DNA of 40,672 nucleotides, from the NCBI GenBank assembly GCA_023666905.1, contig JAMPBC010000006.1, forward strand, positions 21,770 to 62,441, written 5' to 3'. The position numbers and the translations under genes are program-made. The DNA is from Bacteroides sp. (GTDB lineage Bacteria > Bacteroidota > Bacteroidia > Bacteroidales > Muribaculaceae). Within the stretch, counting starts at the first letter, position 1. Each line of letters opens with the position of its first letter. The notes below the pieces were generated by a model. The model made no database searches. It was not told where the DNA came from and saw only the letters and a list, made by a program, of their open reading frames with translations. Positions 16,911-25,682 of the stretch are shown piece by piece.

Positions 16911-19900
16911 AACTTAAAAAACTGACCATTGACAACATAGCTTCTATTGAACATGCCGAAATTGACTTTGAGCAGGAGCCATTGGCCGGGAGTGAAGTGT
17001 TTTTGATAACCGGCAAGACCGGAGCCGGCAAATCGACAATTCTCGATGCAATTTGTCTGGCACTGTATGCAACCACCCCCCGAATGGTCAACAACAGAAT
17101 GCAAGGCGATGCTCCTGACGGTGAACAAAGCCTTACGTTAAGAGATGCCCGACAGCTGATGCGGCGCAACACCGGTTCATGCTATGCCAAGCTCACTTTT
17201 ACAGGCTCAAATGAAATTGATTATGAGGCCACATGGGCAGTGGCACGTGCATATAACAAACCGGGGAGAAAGCTCCAAAGCAAAACGTGGACACTAAAGT
17301 CGGGCGCAACAGGAAAAACGCTTACTAAAGACCGAGAAATAGAAGCTGAAATCAACTTAGCCATAGGACTAGATTTCAAGCAGTTTTGCCGGACCGTGAT
17401 GCTTGCGCAAGGTGATTTCACAAGATTTTTGAACAGCACTGACAATGAAAAAGCCGAGATTCTGGAAAAAATTACCGGAGCCGATGCCTATTCCCGAATT
17501 TCAGCAAAAATATTCGAACTGACATCAAACAAAAAAGCTGAATTAGAGAATGCCGCACAGAAAGTGGAAGGCGTAATCCTATTGAATGATACCGAAATTA
17601 ATGAACGGAAAGAGCATATCGGGCAAACAGATGCTGCAATAAGACAAACCGCCAGCAATATTGATTTGATAAAAAGCCAACTGCTTTGGCTTGAAAACAT
17701 CAATGAATTGTCTCGTAAACAGGCCGATGCCGTTAAACAGCTCCGGGAAGCTGAATGTGAACGCAATTCAGTCGGTTTTAAGGAGAAGGAATTGACCGTA
17801 ACACAGTGGACCTCAACAGCCAATGCCCGCGCCTGTATTGACCAAATTGAAAAGGACACTGCCACTATTCAAATTTTGAAAGTGGACCTTGACAAACTCC
17901 AAATCCAATACAGAAACCTAAAAGGAGGCGTCCTGCAAGCCACTCACCGCCATGCAAAACTTATAGAAAAGCTTCAAGAAATAGAGCGCAACCTGAGCAT
18001 ACTTGAACCGGACAAAGAGGTGTTTGCCAACATTGGAACTATAACAGAACTTATCGGGCAAAAAAATAAATGCCATGAAGTGATTAAAAACTCCCGGGCC
18101 AAAATTGTGGAATTGGAAGAGATGCTTGTGAAGCTAAAGCCGGAACAGCTTTCAGCCTGCCAAAGATGTGAAAACTTGGCTAATTCCGTGAATTCATTGG
18201 AAACAATCATAACGTCAAAAACCGAGAGCCTTAGTAAAGAAGAGGTTGAAAAATTACGCATGCGGCGCGAGCAGCTCACGCAATTAAACGGGAACCTTAC
18301 ACTTGCCTTGGACAGATTGAAATCCCGCGAAAACGCCATAAAAGCCGTTGCTGAAGAACGTCAATGGATTGAGAATGAACAAACGGCTCTTACAAAAATG
18401 AAACATACCATTGAGGAGGCCACAAAAGATGTTACACAAAAAGAGGTTGCAATGACTGAAGCAAAAATTGCTTTGGAAAAACAGCGTGACTCCGTTGACA
18501 AATTTGCCCGACAGATGCGTTCACGACTTCAACCGGGCGACAGTTGCCCGGTGTGCGGACAAAAAATATCTGCTTCGTTGCCCAGTGATGAGGATTTGAA
18601 TTTACTTACATGTGTGGCACAAGAGGCCTTCAATATAGCGGAGCAAAATCACAAGAATTCCCTCAGTGTGGAAATGAAACTAACGGCTGAATTTAAAACA
18701 AGAACAGTTCAACTGGACAAAGCAAGCAAACGACTGGCCACCGACAAAAGCGTAGAGGAAAGCACAAACGCTTTGGCAGCCTGTTTGAAAAGTTGTGGTT
18801 TGGATGAGCGTTCTGAAAATATAGAACAGGAAATCAACCAAAAGAAACATGACAGTGCTGAAGAATTGCGACTGCTATCCACAAAAATTTCCGCAATAGA
18901 AGTTCGTGAAAAAGCACTTCGAACAGAAGCTGAGGAATTGGGAAAGATTAGAAAACAACTCCAAAAAGAAACAGAAACCAAATTAGAATTGGAAAAGAGA
19001 AGTGCCGAATACAAAAAGGGTATCGAGGCAGCTACGGAGCTGTGCATGCTTAAAACAAAAGAGTCCGCAGAGGCATCAAGCAGAATTGAGAGATTAACAT
19101 CCAACAGCCGATGGAACTGCATAAAGAATGAGGCGGAAGTTCTCGCAGATATAAAACATGCAGCCGCAAGATACTCTGAACTTAATGAAAATCTTGGTAT
19201 AATCACCGACCAGGCCACAGAGCTGAGAGCGGAAATTGAATTGGCTGTGGAGCAGATGGAAAACATTGAGAGTGCGATACCTGAATGGAAAACATCGGAA
19301 TGTCCATCAAACCAGACTGATTACCGTGAGCTGAAGCGCCGGGCAACGCAGCTTGGCATTGAGGTCGGACGCATAAAAGCTATGTCGGACTCGGCTTTAT
19401 CAGCCCGGAATACCCGCCAATCTGAGTTGAATGAATTTTTGCATACTCATAAAGAAATTACGCTTGAACGGCTCAAGCATCTGGCCAGTCTCAACTCAGA
19501 ATTAATTAAGTGCATTAACAACGAAATTACCGACGTGAACGGACGTGAACGCGCCGGAAGGGCATTGCAACAAGAATGGACAGGTAAATTAATAAAAGCA
19601 TTGTCGTCACGCCCATCAATGGAATTGTCGCCCGACAAAGGAACTCTTGAAACAGAACAAGCAGCCAAAGAGAAAGAGTTGACAACCCTGATGGAAACGA
19701 AAGCATCCATAACAGCGGAACTCACTGCCGATGCCAAAGCCCGCGACAAAATTAAAGATTTGATTTGCGAACGTGAAAAATGCCGCGACGAATACCTGAA
19801 ATGGGAAGCTTTGAACATGTTGCTGGGAGAAAAGAATGGAGGCAAATTCCGAAAAATAGCCCAAAGCTACATCTTGGCGTCGCTCATTGACAATGCCAAT

Positions 19901-20293
19901 AAATACATGGCCCAGCTAACTGATCGCTATACGCTCTCCGTTATCCCCGGAACCTTTGTAATAACTTTGGCGGACGCCTATCAGGGATATACCACACGCT
20001 CAGCTGCCACTATATCGGGTGGTGAAAGTTTTCTCGTTTCGCTATCGTTGGCATTAGCATTAAGCGATATTGGAAGCCGACTGTCGGTTGACACACTGTT
20101 CATTGATGAAGGTTTCGGATCGCTAAGTGGCGAACCGCTGCAAAATGCCATAGCCACCTTACGCACCCTACACTCCACCACCGGGCGCCGTGTGGGGATA
20201 ATCAGCCACATAACCGAACTCCGGGAGTGCTTGCCGGTTCAGATAAAGGTGGAGCGAGAGGGTAACTTTTCAGCAAGCAAAATTGAAATCTAA
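16907..20293 (+). CDS. sbcC: DNA exonuclease SbcC (Rad50-type ATPase subunit)
   Basis: 1128 residues. The Walker A motif GKTGAGKST is at 36-44. Two long coiled-coil arms rich in Glu, Lys and Ala flank a zinc hook CPVC at 547-550, near the middle as expected. The ABC signature SGGE starts at 1037, and Walker B with the catalytic pair Asp1067-Glu1068 is in LFIDEGFGSL. The dimer clamps DNA and drives SbcD nuclease activity through ATP. All key motifs are intact. A reading frame on the opposite strand in this region is a by-product of the coiled-coil composition. Confidence 0.97.
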   Translation: MKLKKLTIDNIASIEHAEIDFEQEPLAGSEVFLITGKTGAGKSTILDAICLALYATTPRMVNNRMQGDAPDGEQSLTLRDARQLMRRNTGSCYAKLTFTGSNEIDYEATWAVARAYNKPGRKLQSKTWTLKSGATGKTLTKDREIEAEINLAIGLDFKQFCRTVMLAQGDFTRFLNSTDNEKAEILEKITGADAYSRISAKIFELTSNKKAELENAAQKVEGVILLNDTEINERKEHIGQTDAAIRQTASNIDLIKSQLLWLENINELSRKQADAVKQLREAECERNSVGFKEKELTVTQWTSTANARACIDQIEKDTATIQILKVDLDKLQIQYRNLKGGVLQATHRHAKLIEKLQEIERNLSILEPDKEVFANIGTITELIGQKNKCHEVIKNSRAKIVELEEMLVKLKPEQLSACQRCENLANSVNSLETIITSKTESLSKEEVEKLRMRREQLTQLNGNLTLALDRLKSRENAIKAVAEERQWIENEQTALTKMKHTIEEATKDVTQKEVAMTEAKIALEKQRDSVDKFARQMRSRLQPGDSCPVCGQKISASLPSDEDLNLLTCVAQEAFNIAEQNHKNSLSVEMKLTAEFKTRTVQLDKASKRLATDKSVEESTNALAACLKSCGLDERSENIEQEINQKKHDSAEELRLLSTKISAIEVREKALRTEAEELGKIRKQLQKETETKLELEKRSAEYKKGIEAATELCMLKTKESAEASSRIERLTSNSRWNCIKNEAEVLADIKHAAARYSELNENLGIITDQATELRAEIELAVEQMENIESAIPEWKTSECPSNQTDYRELKRRATQLGIEVGRIKAMSDSALSARNTRQSELNEFLHTHKEITLERLKHLASLNSELIKCINNEITDVNGRERAGRALQQEWTGKLIKALSSRPSMELSPDKGTLETEQAAKEKELTTLMETKASITAELTADAKARDKIKDLICEREKCRDEYLKWEALNMLLGEKNGGKFRKIAQSYILASLIDNANKYMAQLTDRYTLSVIPGTFVITLADAYQGYTTRSAATISGGESFLVSLSLALALSDIGSRLSVDTLFIDEGFGSLSGEPLQNAIATLRTLHSTTGRRVGIISHITELRECLPVQIKVEREGNFSASKIEI

Positions 20294-20307
20294 TTAAGGA
20301 AATTTGC

Positions 20308-20315
20308 TACCTTTG
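20308..20315 (+). promoter_or_regulatory. Candidate -7 element very close to its gene
   Basis: TACCTTTG matches TAnnTTTG exactly, with ATTG about 22 bases upstream as a possible -33. It ends only 7 bases before the ATG at 20323, so the transcript would have almost no leader. Confidence 0.5.
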
Positions 20316-20322
20316 CCCAAGC

Positions 20323-21945
20323 ATGAACAGAATTGACAAAACGATTGGCATCACAGGGGTAATAATGCTCGGAAGCATTGTTGCCACTTATGTTATAGCA
20401 TCCTTGACATTACTTTTCGGAGGACACATCTCTGCACTTACTGCATTGTTCGGCTTATTTGCCGGGATTGCAATCGGATTTCTGTTCTTCCCTAAAGAGT
20501 CATTGAACATCATTGCAGGAGCCGCTTTGCTGTCAGAAATAATTTCAGGCATCTTCGTGTGGATTGGGAGTTCGCTTTTTGATTTCTCATACGACGGAAA
20601 TTTCTACCATCAACCCACCATAATGGCATTGACCATGGGGTGGAATCCGATTCACGACGCAGCGGCTCCGGTTGAACTGACCGTTTGGTCGCTACATTAC
20701 GCAAGAGCAATGGAAACCGTTCAAGCTGCAGCAGCAATGCTCTTTGACAATGTTGAAGCGGCCAAATGTGTAAACTTTATGCTCATTGCAGCAACGGGAC
20801 TAATTTCTTACAGTGCATTACGAAGGTACACTTCAATCTCTCCACGATTTGCAGCCATAACCGCACTGGTTGCCGTTAGCAACCCTGTGGTTATTTGTCA
20901 ATGCCTGACATTTTACATTGATTACACAAAGTATCTATATTTAATTCTAACCATCATTGCAATCATAGGGATTGCACATGACCGCAAACCATCGCGCGGC
21001 ATTGCGCTGCTTGCCGGTGTAGTTTGGCTGGCAATAGGAACAAAATTCAACATTTTCTTTGAAGAGGGAGTGGCCATTGCCGCCGCTTTAGCATGGCTAA
21101 TGTATAAAAAACTGAACCATGCCGCACTCATCACCACCATAACTGGCATAGGCGCACTGGTTACCGGAGTTCTGATACTCGGATGGCACCCGTACATAAC
21201 GAACTGGATTGGGAATGGCCATCCCCTATATCCACTCATGGGAGAGGGGGCGCTTGAAATCATGGAAGCCCAAACTCCTGCAATATATGAAAATGGCAAC
21301 CGTTTTGTCAACTTCTTCATATCCCTTGCAACGCCTGAACTTTTTGTCACCGTCGATTCACGCAACGGTGCTTTCGGACCAATTGCTATTTTAATATTTG
21401 CAATTGCCTGGTTCTTGCTTTTGAAGCACATAAAGGTGTTTGGCGGTCTGGCCGTTTACATTTCCGTTTGGTGCCTTGCAAGTTGCTTCTTTTTCGAACA
21501 ATCGTGGTGGGGACGCTATGTTTGCCAATTATGGCTTCCCGTTCCATTGGCAGTAGCGGTTTCGTTTCAGGCGGCTAAACGAATTATTCCAATACTGCTT
21601 AGTTCGTTGGTTGTCATCACTGCATTATTGTGCACCTCTTCTGTTTATTATTCCTCTTTAAGGCGGACCCTTTTCCGCAAAGCCGTGTGCAACGCTCTTA
21701 AAGATGAGATTGTGGAAGCCCGGAACCTCAACGTCGCATTCCGTCAACAATTGGAACAAGGGGGCATTCAAGTATTTGAGAGCAAATCTCTTAACGCCGC
21801 AGACTACGGCATAATGTACTTTTTTGGATTTACAGGTGAAGAAAAACCGATTTTGAAACTTAACGAAGACCAAATTACATCCGTTAGACTGGAATTTTAC
21901 ATAACGCCATTTAATTATTCAGAAGTGACAGAAGGATGGGAATGA
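20323..21945 (+). CDS. Polytopic membrane protein, GT-C glycosyltransferase-like
   Basis: 540 residues with about 11-12 hydrophobic helices, starting with two close together (about 10-55). The first large outer loop, after helix 3, holds DGNFYHQP at 91-98. An acidic residue at the start of this loop is the catalytic base of GT-C enzymes that use polyprenyl-phosphate sugars (ArnT, PMT, AftB types); the match here is by position and topology, not by a full signature. The last 100 residues (about 440-540) form a soluble domain. It is the first gene of a four-gene coupled unit with a UbiA-type phosphoribosyltransferase, a HAD phosphatase and an antigen-85-like esterase, so it may use the lipid-linked pentose they would make. 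It could also be an unrelated membrane protein. Confidence 0.65.
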   Translation: MNRIDKTIGITGVIMLGSIVATYVIASLTLLFGGHISALTALFGLFAGIAIGFLFFPKESLNIIAGAALLSEIISGIFVWIGSSLFDFSYDGNFYHQPTIMALTMGWNPIHDAAAPVELTVWSLHYARAMETVQAAAAMLFDNVEAAKCVNFMLIAATGLISYSALRRYTSISPRFAAITALVAVSNPVVICQCLTFYIDYTKYLYLILTIIAIIGIAHDRKPSRGIALLAGVVWLAIGTKFNIFFEEGVAIAAALAWLMYKKLNHAALITTITGIGALVTGVLILGWHPYITNWIGNGHPLYPLMGEGALEIMEAQTPAIYENGNRFVNFFISLATPELFVTVDSRNGAFGPIAILIFAIAWFLLLKHIKVFGGLAVYISVWCLASCFFFEQSWWGRYVCQLWLPVPLAVAVSFQAAKRIIPILLSSLVVITALLCTSSVYYSSLRRTLFRKAVCNALKDEIVEARNLNVAFRQQLEQGGIQVFESKSLNAADYGIMYFFGFTGEEKPILKLNEDQITSVRLEFYITPFNYSEVTEGWE

Positions 21946-22823
21946 GATATAGCGTTATAAAAATATTGAGGCCAAAACAATGGATGAAGAACCTGTTTGT
22001 GGGGTTGCCTATGTTTTTCAGCGCCAGACTCACTGATGCACCCACCTGGTATGCCACACTGATAGCTTTTGTGGCTTTTTGCCTTGTGAGCAGCGCCGTC
22101 TACTGCATTAACGATGTTGTAGATGTGAAATATGACCGGATGCATCCCATCAAAAAGAACAGGCCGGTAGCTTCGGGCGCCATCAAACGCTCCACAGCCA
22201 TAAGTATGGCATGCACATTAGCCATTCTTGGGTTGGGATTACCATCCGTACTCTTGGGAGTGAATGGTGTTTACACCGCGTGCGTCTGCGGGACTTACCT
22301 TATTATAAACCTTGCATATTCTCTATGGCTCAAGCGTGTAGCCATTCTTGATGTAGCGCTGATTGCTTTGGGATTCGTGCTTAGGGTGGCTGCCGGGGCA
22401 TTAGCTTGCGACATCTGGATTTCTCCATGGATTGTGTGTCTTACATTTTTGCTCACGCTCATGCTTGCCCTTGCCAAACGCCGAAGCGAAGTGGCGCTTT
22501 GTGTTGAAACCGGAGTTGAAAGCCGGGGAAACATTTCGGACTACTCGCTGAAATTTCTTGATCCGGCGCTCGCAATGCTTGCAGCAATAACAACTGTGTC
22601 TTACATTATTTACACTGTAACGCCTGAAGTTCAACAACGCTTCAGCAGTGAATATGTTTATATAACAGCCCTATTTGTAATTTTAGGGCTTCTGCGCTAT
22701 CTGCAATTGACATTACAAACCAAGCAGGCTTCCGACCCCACTAAGCTCATGCTTTCCGACCATTTCATTCAAGGCTGCTTGCTTGCATGGGGTGCTACAT
22801 TTCTTTTCATCATCTACCTTTAG
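21942..22823 (+). CDS. UbiA-family prenyltransferase, polyprenyl-phosphate phosphoribosyltransferase type
   Basis: About 293 residues, multi-pass. The opening RPKQWMKNLFV is typical of the decaprenyl-phosphate phosphoribosyltransferase (DPPR synthase, Rv3806c-like) branch of UbiA. The first Asp motif is NDVVDVKYDR (Asn57 to Arg66), followed by HPIKKNRPVASG. The second is in YSLWLKRVAILDVALIALGF. These enzymes transfer 5-phosphoribose from PRPP to polyprenyl phosphate in the inner membrane, the first step to lipid-linked ribose or arabinose. The start chosen (21942) overlaps the upstream TGA as ATGA; an ATG at 21936 is also in frame. It is followed 12 bases later by a phosphatase that could remove the 5-phosphate. 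Confidence 0.85.
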   Translation: MRYSVIKILRPKQWMKNLFVGLPMFFSARLTDAPTWYATLIAFVAFCLVSSAVYCINDVVDVKYDRMHPIKKNRPVASGAIKRSTAISMACTLAILGLGLPSVLLGVNGVYTACVCGTYLIINLAYSLWLKRVAILDVALIALGFVLRVAAGALACDIWISPWIVCLTFLLTLMLALAKRRSEVALCVETGVESRGNISDYSLKFLDPALAMLAAITTVSYIIYTVTPEVQQRFSSEYVYITALFVILGLLRYLQLTLQTKQASDPTKLMLSDHFIQGCLLAWGATFLFIIYL

Positions 22824-22835
22824 AAACTGTTTGTT

Positions 22836-23459
22836 ATGGCAATAAAACCTGTTGTAGCTCTATTTGATTTCGATGGCACCCTTATCAATAGGGATTCATT
22901 TGTGGAGTTTGCGAAATTCTCGCTAAGTCCATGGAGATTAGGAGTGGGAATAATGCGTTCCCTTCCATGGCTGATTTCCTGGAAAATTGGGAAAACGAGT
23001 TCGCATAAAGCCAAGGAACGCCTGTTCAGAAATTTATATAGAGGAGCTCGCGGACGTTGGTTTGAAACCAAATGCCGGTTGTTTGCCGACAAACTTGACA
23101 CAATGGTGTGTCAAGCCACAATGGATGCTTTAAAGCAGTGTAAAAAGAATGAGTTCGATATAGCCATAATTTCAGCAAGCATAGGGACATGGATAAGGCC
23201 GTGGGCCGAACGTCACGGAATTTATTGTGTCATTGCCACGGAGGCGGAAATTGAAAACGGGCGTTTGACAGGTAATTTTGCAACCCCCAATTGCCGTGGA
23301 GAAGAAAAGCTCCGGCGATTTAAAGAATTTGAAAACCGTCAGCGGCGTGGATACGACCTCTATGTTTGGGGTGATTCCGATGGTGACAAACCTCTTATGG
23401 AATATGCCGACAAATCATATCTTGTAAATTCAAAAAACAACACAATAACTGAACTATGA
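22836..23459 (+). CDS. HAD-IB family phosphatase
   Basis: 207 residues, SerB-like HAD fold. Motif I is DFDGTL with nucleophile Asp11 and acid Asp13; motif II is ISAS; motif IV is GDSDGDKPLM. The helical cap between them is basic and hydrophobic (about 25-75), which would suit a membrane-bound substrate. In DPPR pathways a phosphatase must remove the 5-phosphate from polyprenyl-phosphoribose; a HAD enzyme directly behind the synthase gene fits that job, but the substrate is inferred from position only. The stop overlaps the esterase start as ATGA (23456-23459). Confidence 0.85.
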   Translation: MAIKPVVALFDFDGTLINRDSFVEFAKFSLSPWRLGVGIMRSLPWLISWKIGKTSSHKAKERLFRNLYRGARGRWFETKCRLFADKLDTMVCQATMDALKQCKKNEFDIAIISASIGTWIRPWAERHGIYCVIATEAEIENGRLTGNFATPNCRGEEKLRRFKEFENRQRRGYDLYVWGDSDGDKPLMEYADKSYLVNSKNNTITEL

Positions 23460-24265
23460 AAAAAATATTTTTCTTTTTTGCGTTAATGGCATCGCTTTTT
23501 GCCAATGCCACCACAGAGCGCATAGTTGAATCGAAGTACATTACATCGCCTGCGCAAATCACAATTGCAGTTCCCGATGGTTACGACGAAGCCATCACGG
23601 AGTCCTTTCCGGTGGTTTATCTGCTCAATGGGCACGGCGGAAATCACAAATCGTGGGCTTCGATTGTGAATCTTGACAGTCTTGCCACGGTCAACAATGT
23701 CATCATAGTGTGCCCCGACGGCCGCAACTCATGGTATTGGGATTCGCCAATTGACTCCACCATGCAAATGGAAAGTTACATTGTGAAAGAACTTGTTCCG
23801 TGGGTAGACCGCAACTACCGCACCCGTCCAAACGCCGCCGGACGAGCCATAACAGGGCTCAGCATGGGCGGCCACGGCGGTCTTTGGCTCGGCATACGTC
23901 ATCCGGAATTGTTTGCCAACATCGGCTCCACTTCGGGCGGTGTCGACATCCGTCCTTTCCCGAAGAAATGGAACATGGCCGACCGTCTGGGAGACTACGC
24001 TTCAAACCCCAAACGATGGGACAACCATACCGTGGCAACACTTGTTGACAGTATAAAGCCCGGCTACTATAACATTATATTCGATTGCGGCACTGAGGAT
24101 TTTTTCTATAAAGTGAATTGCAATCTTGACAAAGCTTTGACGAAAAAAGGAATCAAGCACACTTACCTCACCGGTCCGGGAGCACACAATCCTGCCTACT
24201 GGCGCAAATCAATACAGCCCCAGCTCCGCTTTTTCAGCGACAAATTTTACCCTAAAAAGAAATGA
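23456..24265 (+). CDS. Exported esterase of the antigen 85 / esterase D type
   Basis: 269 residues with a signal peptide (MKKIFFFFALMASLFANA), so periplasmic or on the surface. Alpha/beta-hydrolase fold: oxyanion region LLNGHGGNH, nucleophile Ser136 in GLSMGG, acid Glu214 or Asp215 in CGTEDFF, and His244 in GAHNPAYW. This family includes acetyl-xylan and feruloyl esterases, S-formylglutathione hydrolase and mycobacterial mycolyltransferases (Ag85). The last gene of the coupled operon, it may add or remove acyl groups on the glycan made by the upstream enzymes. A stand-alone carbohydrate esterase is the main alternative. Confidence 0.87.
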   Translation: MKKIFFFFALMASLFANATTERIVESKYITSPAQITIAVPDGYDEAITESFPVVYLLNGHGGNHKSWASIVNLDSLATVNNVIIVCPDGRNSWYWDSPIDSTMQMESYIVKELVPWVDRNYRTRPNAAGRAITGLSMGGHGGLWLGIRHPELFANIGSTSGGVDIRPFPKKWNMADRLGDYASNPKRWDNHTVATLVDSIKPGYYNIIFDCGTEDFFYKVNCNLDKALTKKGIKHTYLTGPGAHNPAYWRKSIQPQLRFFSDKFYPKKK

Positions 24266-24314
24266 GCTAAAACCAAAATCCAGTCCCATTATTGGGGAAG
24301 ACTCTCATTCTAAA

Positions 24315-25538
24315 TCATATAAGGTGCGTAAGGTTTTCCTTGCGCATTTTTCTTCCCCGGATACGGCTCACCATTGTTCGCCAGGGACGGAACCAGGCAA
24401 GCCAGGGCACGGTCCAGAAAAGAGGCCGGTCGGCCAAGGCAACGGCTGTCCTGCGCCATTGGGTCATTGCTATGAAGCAATAAGTAACTGAAAGAACAAA
24501 AGCTGCAGCCGCGGGAATAAGGCTCGGCAAAGCCACAATGGATGAAGCCACAGCGCAGAGCATCCACAGCCACCACAACAATGAAGATAACGATTGCGTT
24601 AAATATGGCTTGGAAGGAAGCATTGAAGCAGTAAAATCGCGTCTGATTCGCTCAACACGAGCCATTTGGTCCGGTTTTGATTCTATAATCACCACACGCG
24701 AATCATCGCTAAGTTCCACAGCCGTATTCCGCCCCGTCGCAATTTCATGGAGAAACACATCGTCATCGCCATAACGAAGATGAAGTGTGTTGGAAAATCC
24801 CTTGTGGTCAAAAAACAGCTGGCGGGTATAGGCCATGTTACAGGAAGTCCCTCTTATTGGCTTATGGCAAATGGCGGCCGACAGCCAACGAACTGATTCC
24901 AGAGTCCGATCCCAACTGTAACGGCGGGAGAGCGAAGGGCAATCTTCGGCCGCACGTAACTCGGCGTAGCCCAATACAACTTCCGCTCCGGTAATAAAAT
25001 GACGCGTCAGACTTCTCAACCACACGGGCGACGTGATGCGGCAATTGCCATCGGTCAACACCACAACTCCGTATCGGGCTGCTTTTATGCCAAGTGTTAT
25101 GCTCAATTTGCGCCTTGACAATGAACGGGAGCGCTCCGGAGCGAACGTCATGTAGAGGTTCTGATAATATAGTTCAAGTTCTGAGACTATATCCTCGGTA
25201 TCATCATCGGTCTCATCATTAACCACAATAACCTCCATGGGAGCCGGATAGTCCTGCTGAAGAATTTGAGGAAGAAGAGTGCGAAGATTATTCGCGGCGC
25301 CCTGGGCATAGACAATCACCGATGCCGAAGGATAGCCCTCCGTGGGAAGTGGTGCAGAATTATCGGAGGTGACCTGCCGGCGCACGCGCCATAATTTTGG
25401 CCATATAAGACATGCTGAAAGGGCCATGAACAACACCATGGCACCCAACAAGCACCACGCCGCCACCGGCACATTTATGGAATATAGACTTGCGTCAATC
25501 ATAGGCAAAATAAAAAAACAGCTGATAAACAGAGCCAT
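24315..25538 (-). CDS. Membrane-bound GT2-family glycosyltransferase
   Basis: 407 residues. An N-terminal membrane helix (about 20-45) is followed by a GT-A domain: nucleotide-binding strand ASVIVYAQGAANN, VVNDETDDDTED, and TDGNCRI at the place of the DxD motif. A later RYGDDDVFLHE is the acceptor acidic motif, and RIRRDF takes the place of the Q/RxxRW motif. Two to three helices follow near 325-370. The arrangement resembles processive or lipid-anchored GT2 enzymes of poly-N-acetylglucosamine or hyaluronan type, but the altered DxD leaves activity open. It is a single gene, convergent with the esterase operon. Confidence 0.85.
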   Translation of the reverse strand: MALFISCFFILPMIDASLYSINVPVAAWCLLGAMVLFMALSACLIWPKLWRVRRQVTSDNSAPLPTEGYPSASVIVYAQGAANNLRTLLPQILQQDYPAPMEVIVVNDETDDDTEDIVSELELYYQNLYMTFAPERSRSLSRRKLSITLGIKAARYGVVVLTDGNCRITSPVWLRSLTRHFITGAEVVLGYAELRAAEDCPSLSRRYSWDRTLESVRWLSAAICHKPIRGTSCNMAYTRQLFFDHKGFSNTLHLRYGDDDVFLHEIATGRNTAVELSDDSRVVIIESKPDQMARVERIRRDFTASMLPSKPYLTQSLSSLLWWLWMLCAVASSIVALPSLIPAAAAFVLSVTYCFIAMTQWRRTAVALADRPLFWTVPWLAWFRPWRTMVSRIRGRKMRKENLTHLI

Positions 25539-25574
25539 TACTCTTAACGCTGCGGCTCACGTTCAGTTCAGCGG

Positions 25575-25582
25575 CAAAGGTA
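25575..25582 (-). promoter_or_regulatory. Candidate -7 element for the GT2 gene
   Basis: TACCTTTG on the minus strand matches TAnnTTTG and lies 36 bases upstream of the GT2 start at 25538. Confidence 0.45.
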
Positions 25583-25682
25583 CGAAATTCCAATGACAAA
25601 TTCCCCTACACCTTCACGCAATATTTATCAACACATTTACGTTTTCATTTGAAGAGCATAAATCCACATTTCGTTTGTAGCA

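Noticed and set aside
18709-19266. Long Ser/Leu-rich antisense frames within sbcC
   Set aside because: They mirror the Glu/Lys/Ala codons of the coiled coil, a common artefact; SbcC motifs are intact on the plus strand.
24270-24300. Weak hairpin (TCCC-ATTATT-GGGGA) between the esterase and GT2 genes
   Set aside because: Four base pairs without a T run is too weak to call as a terminator.
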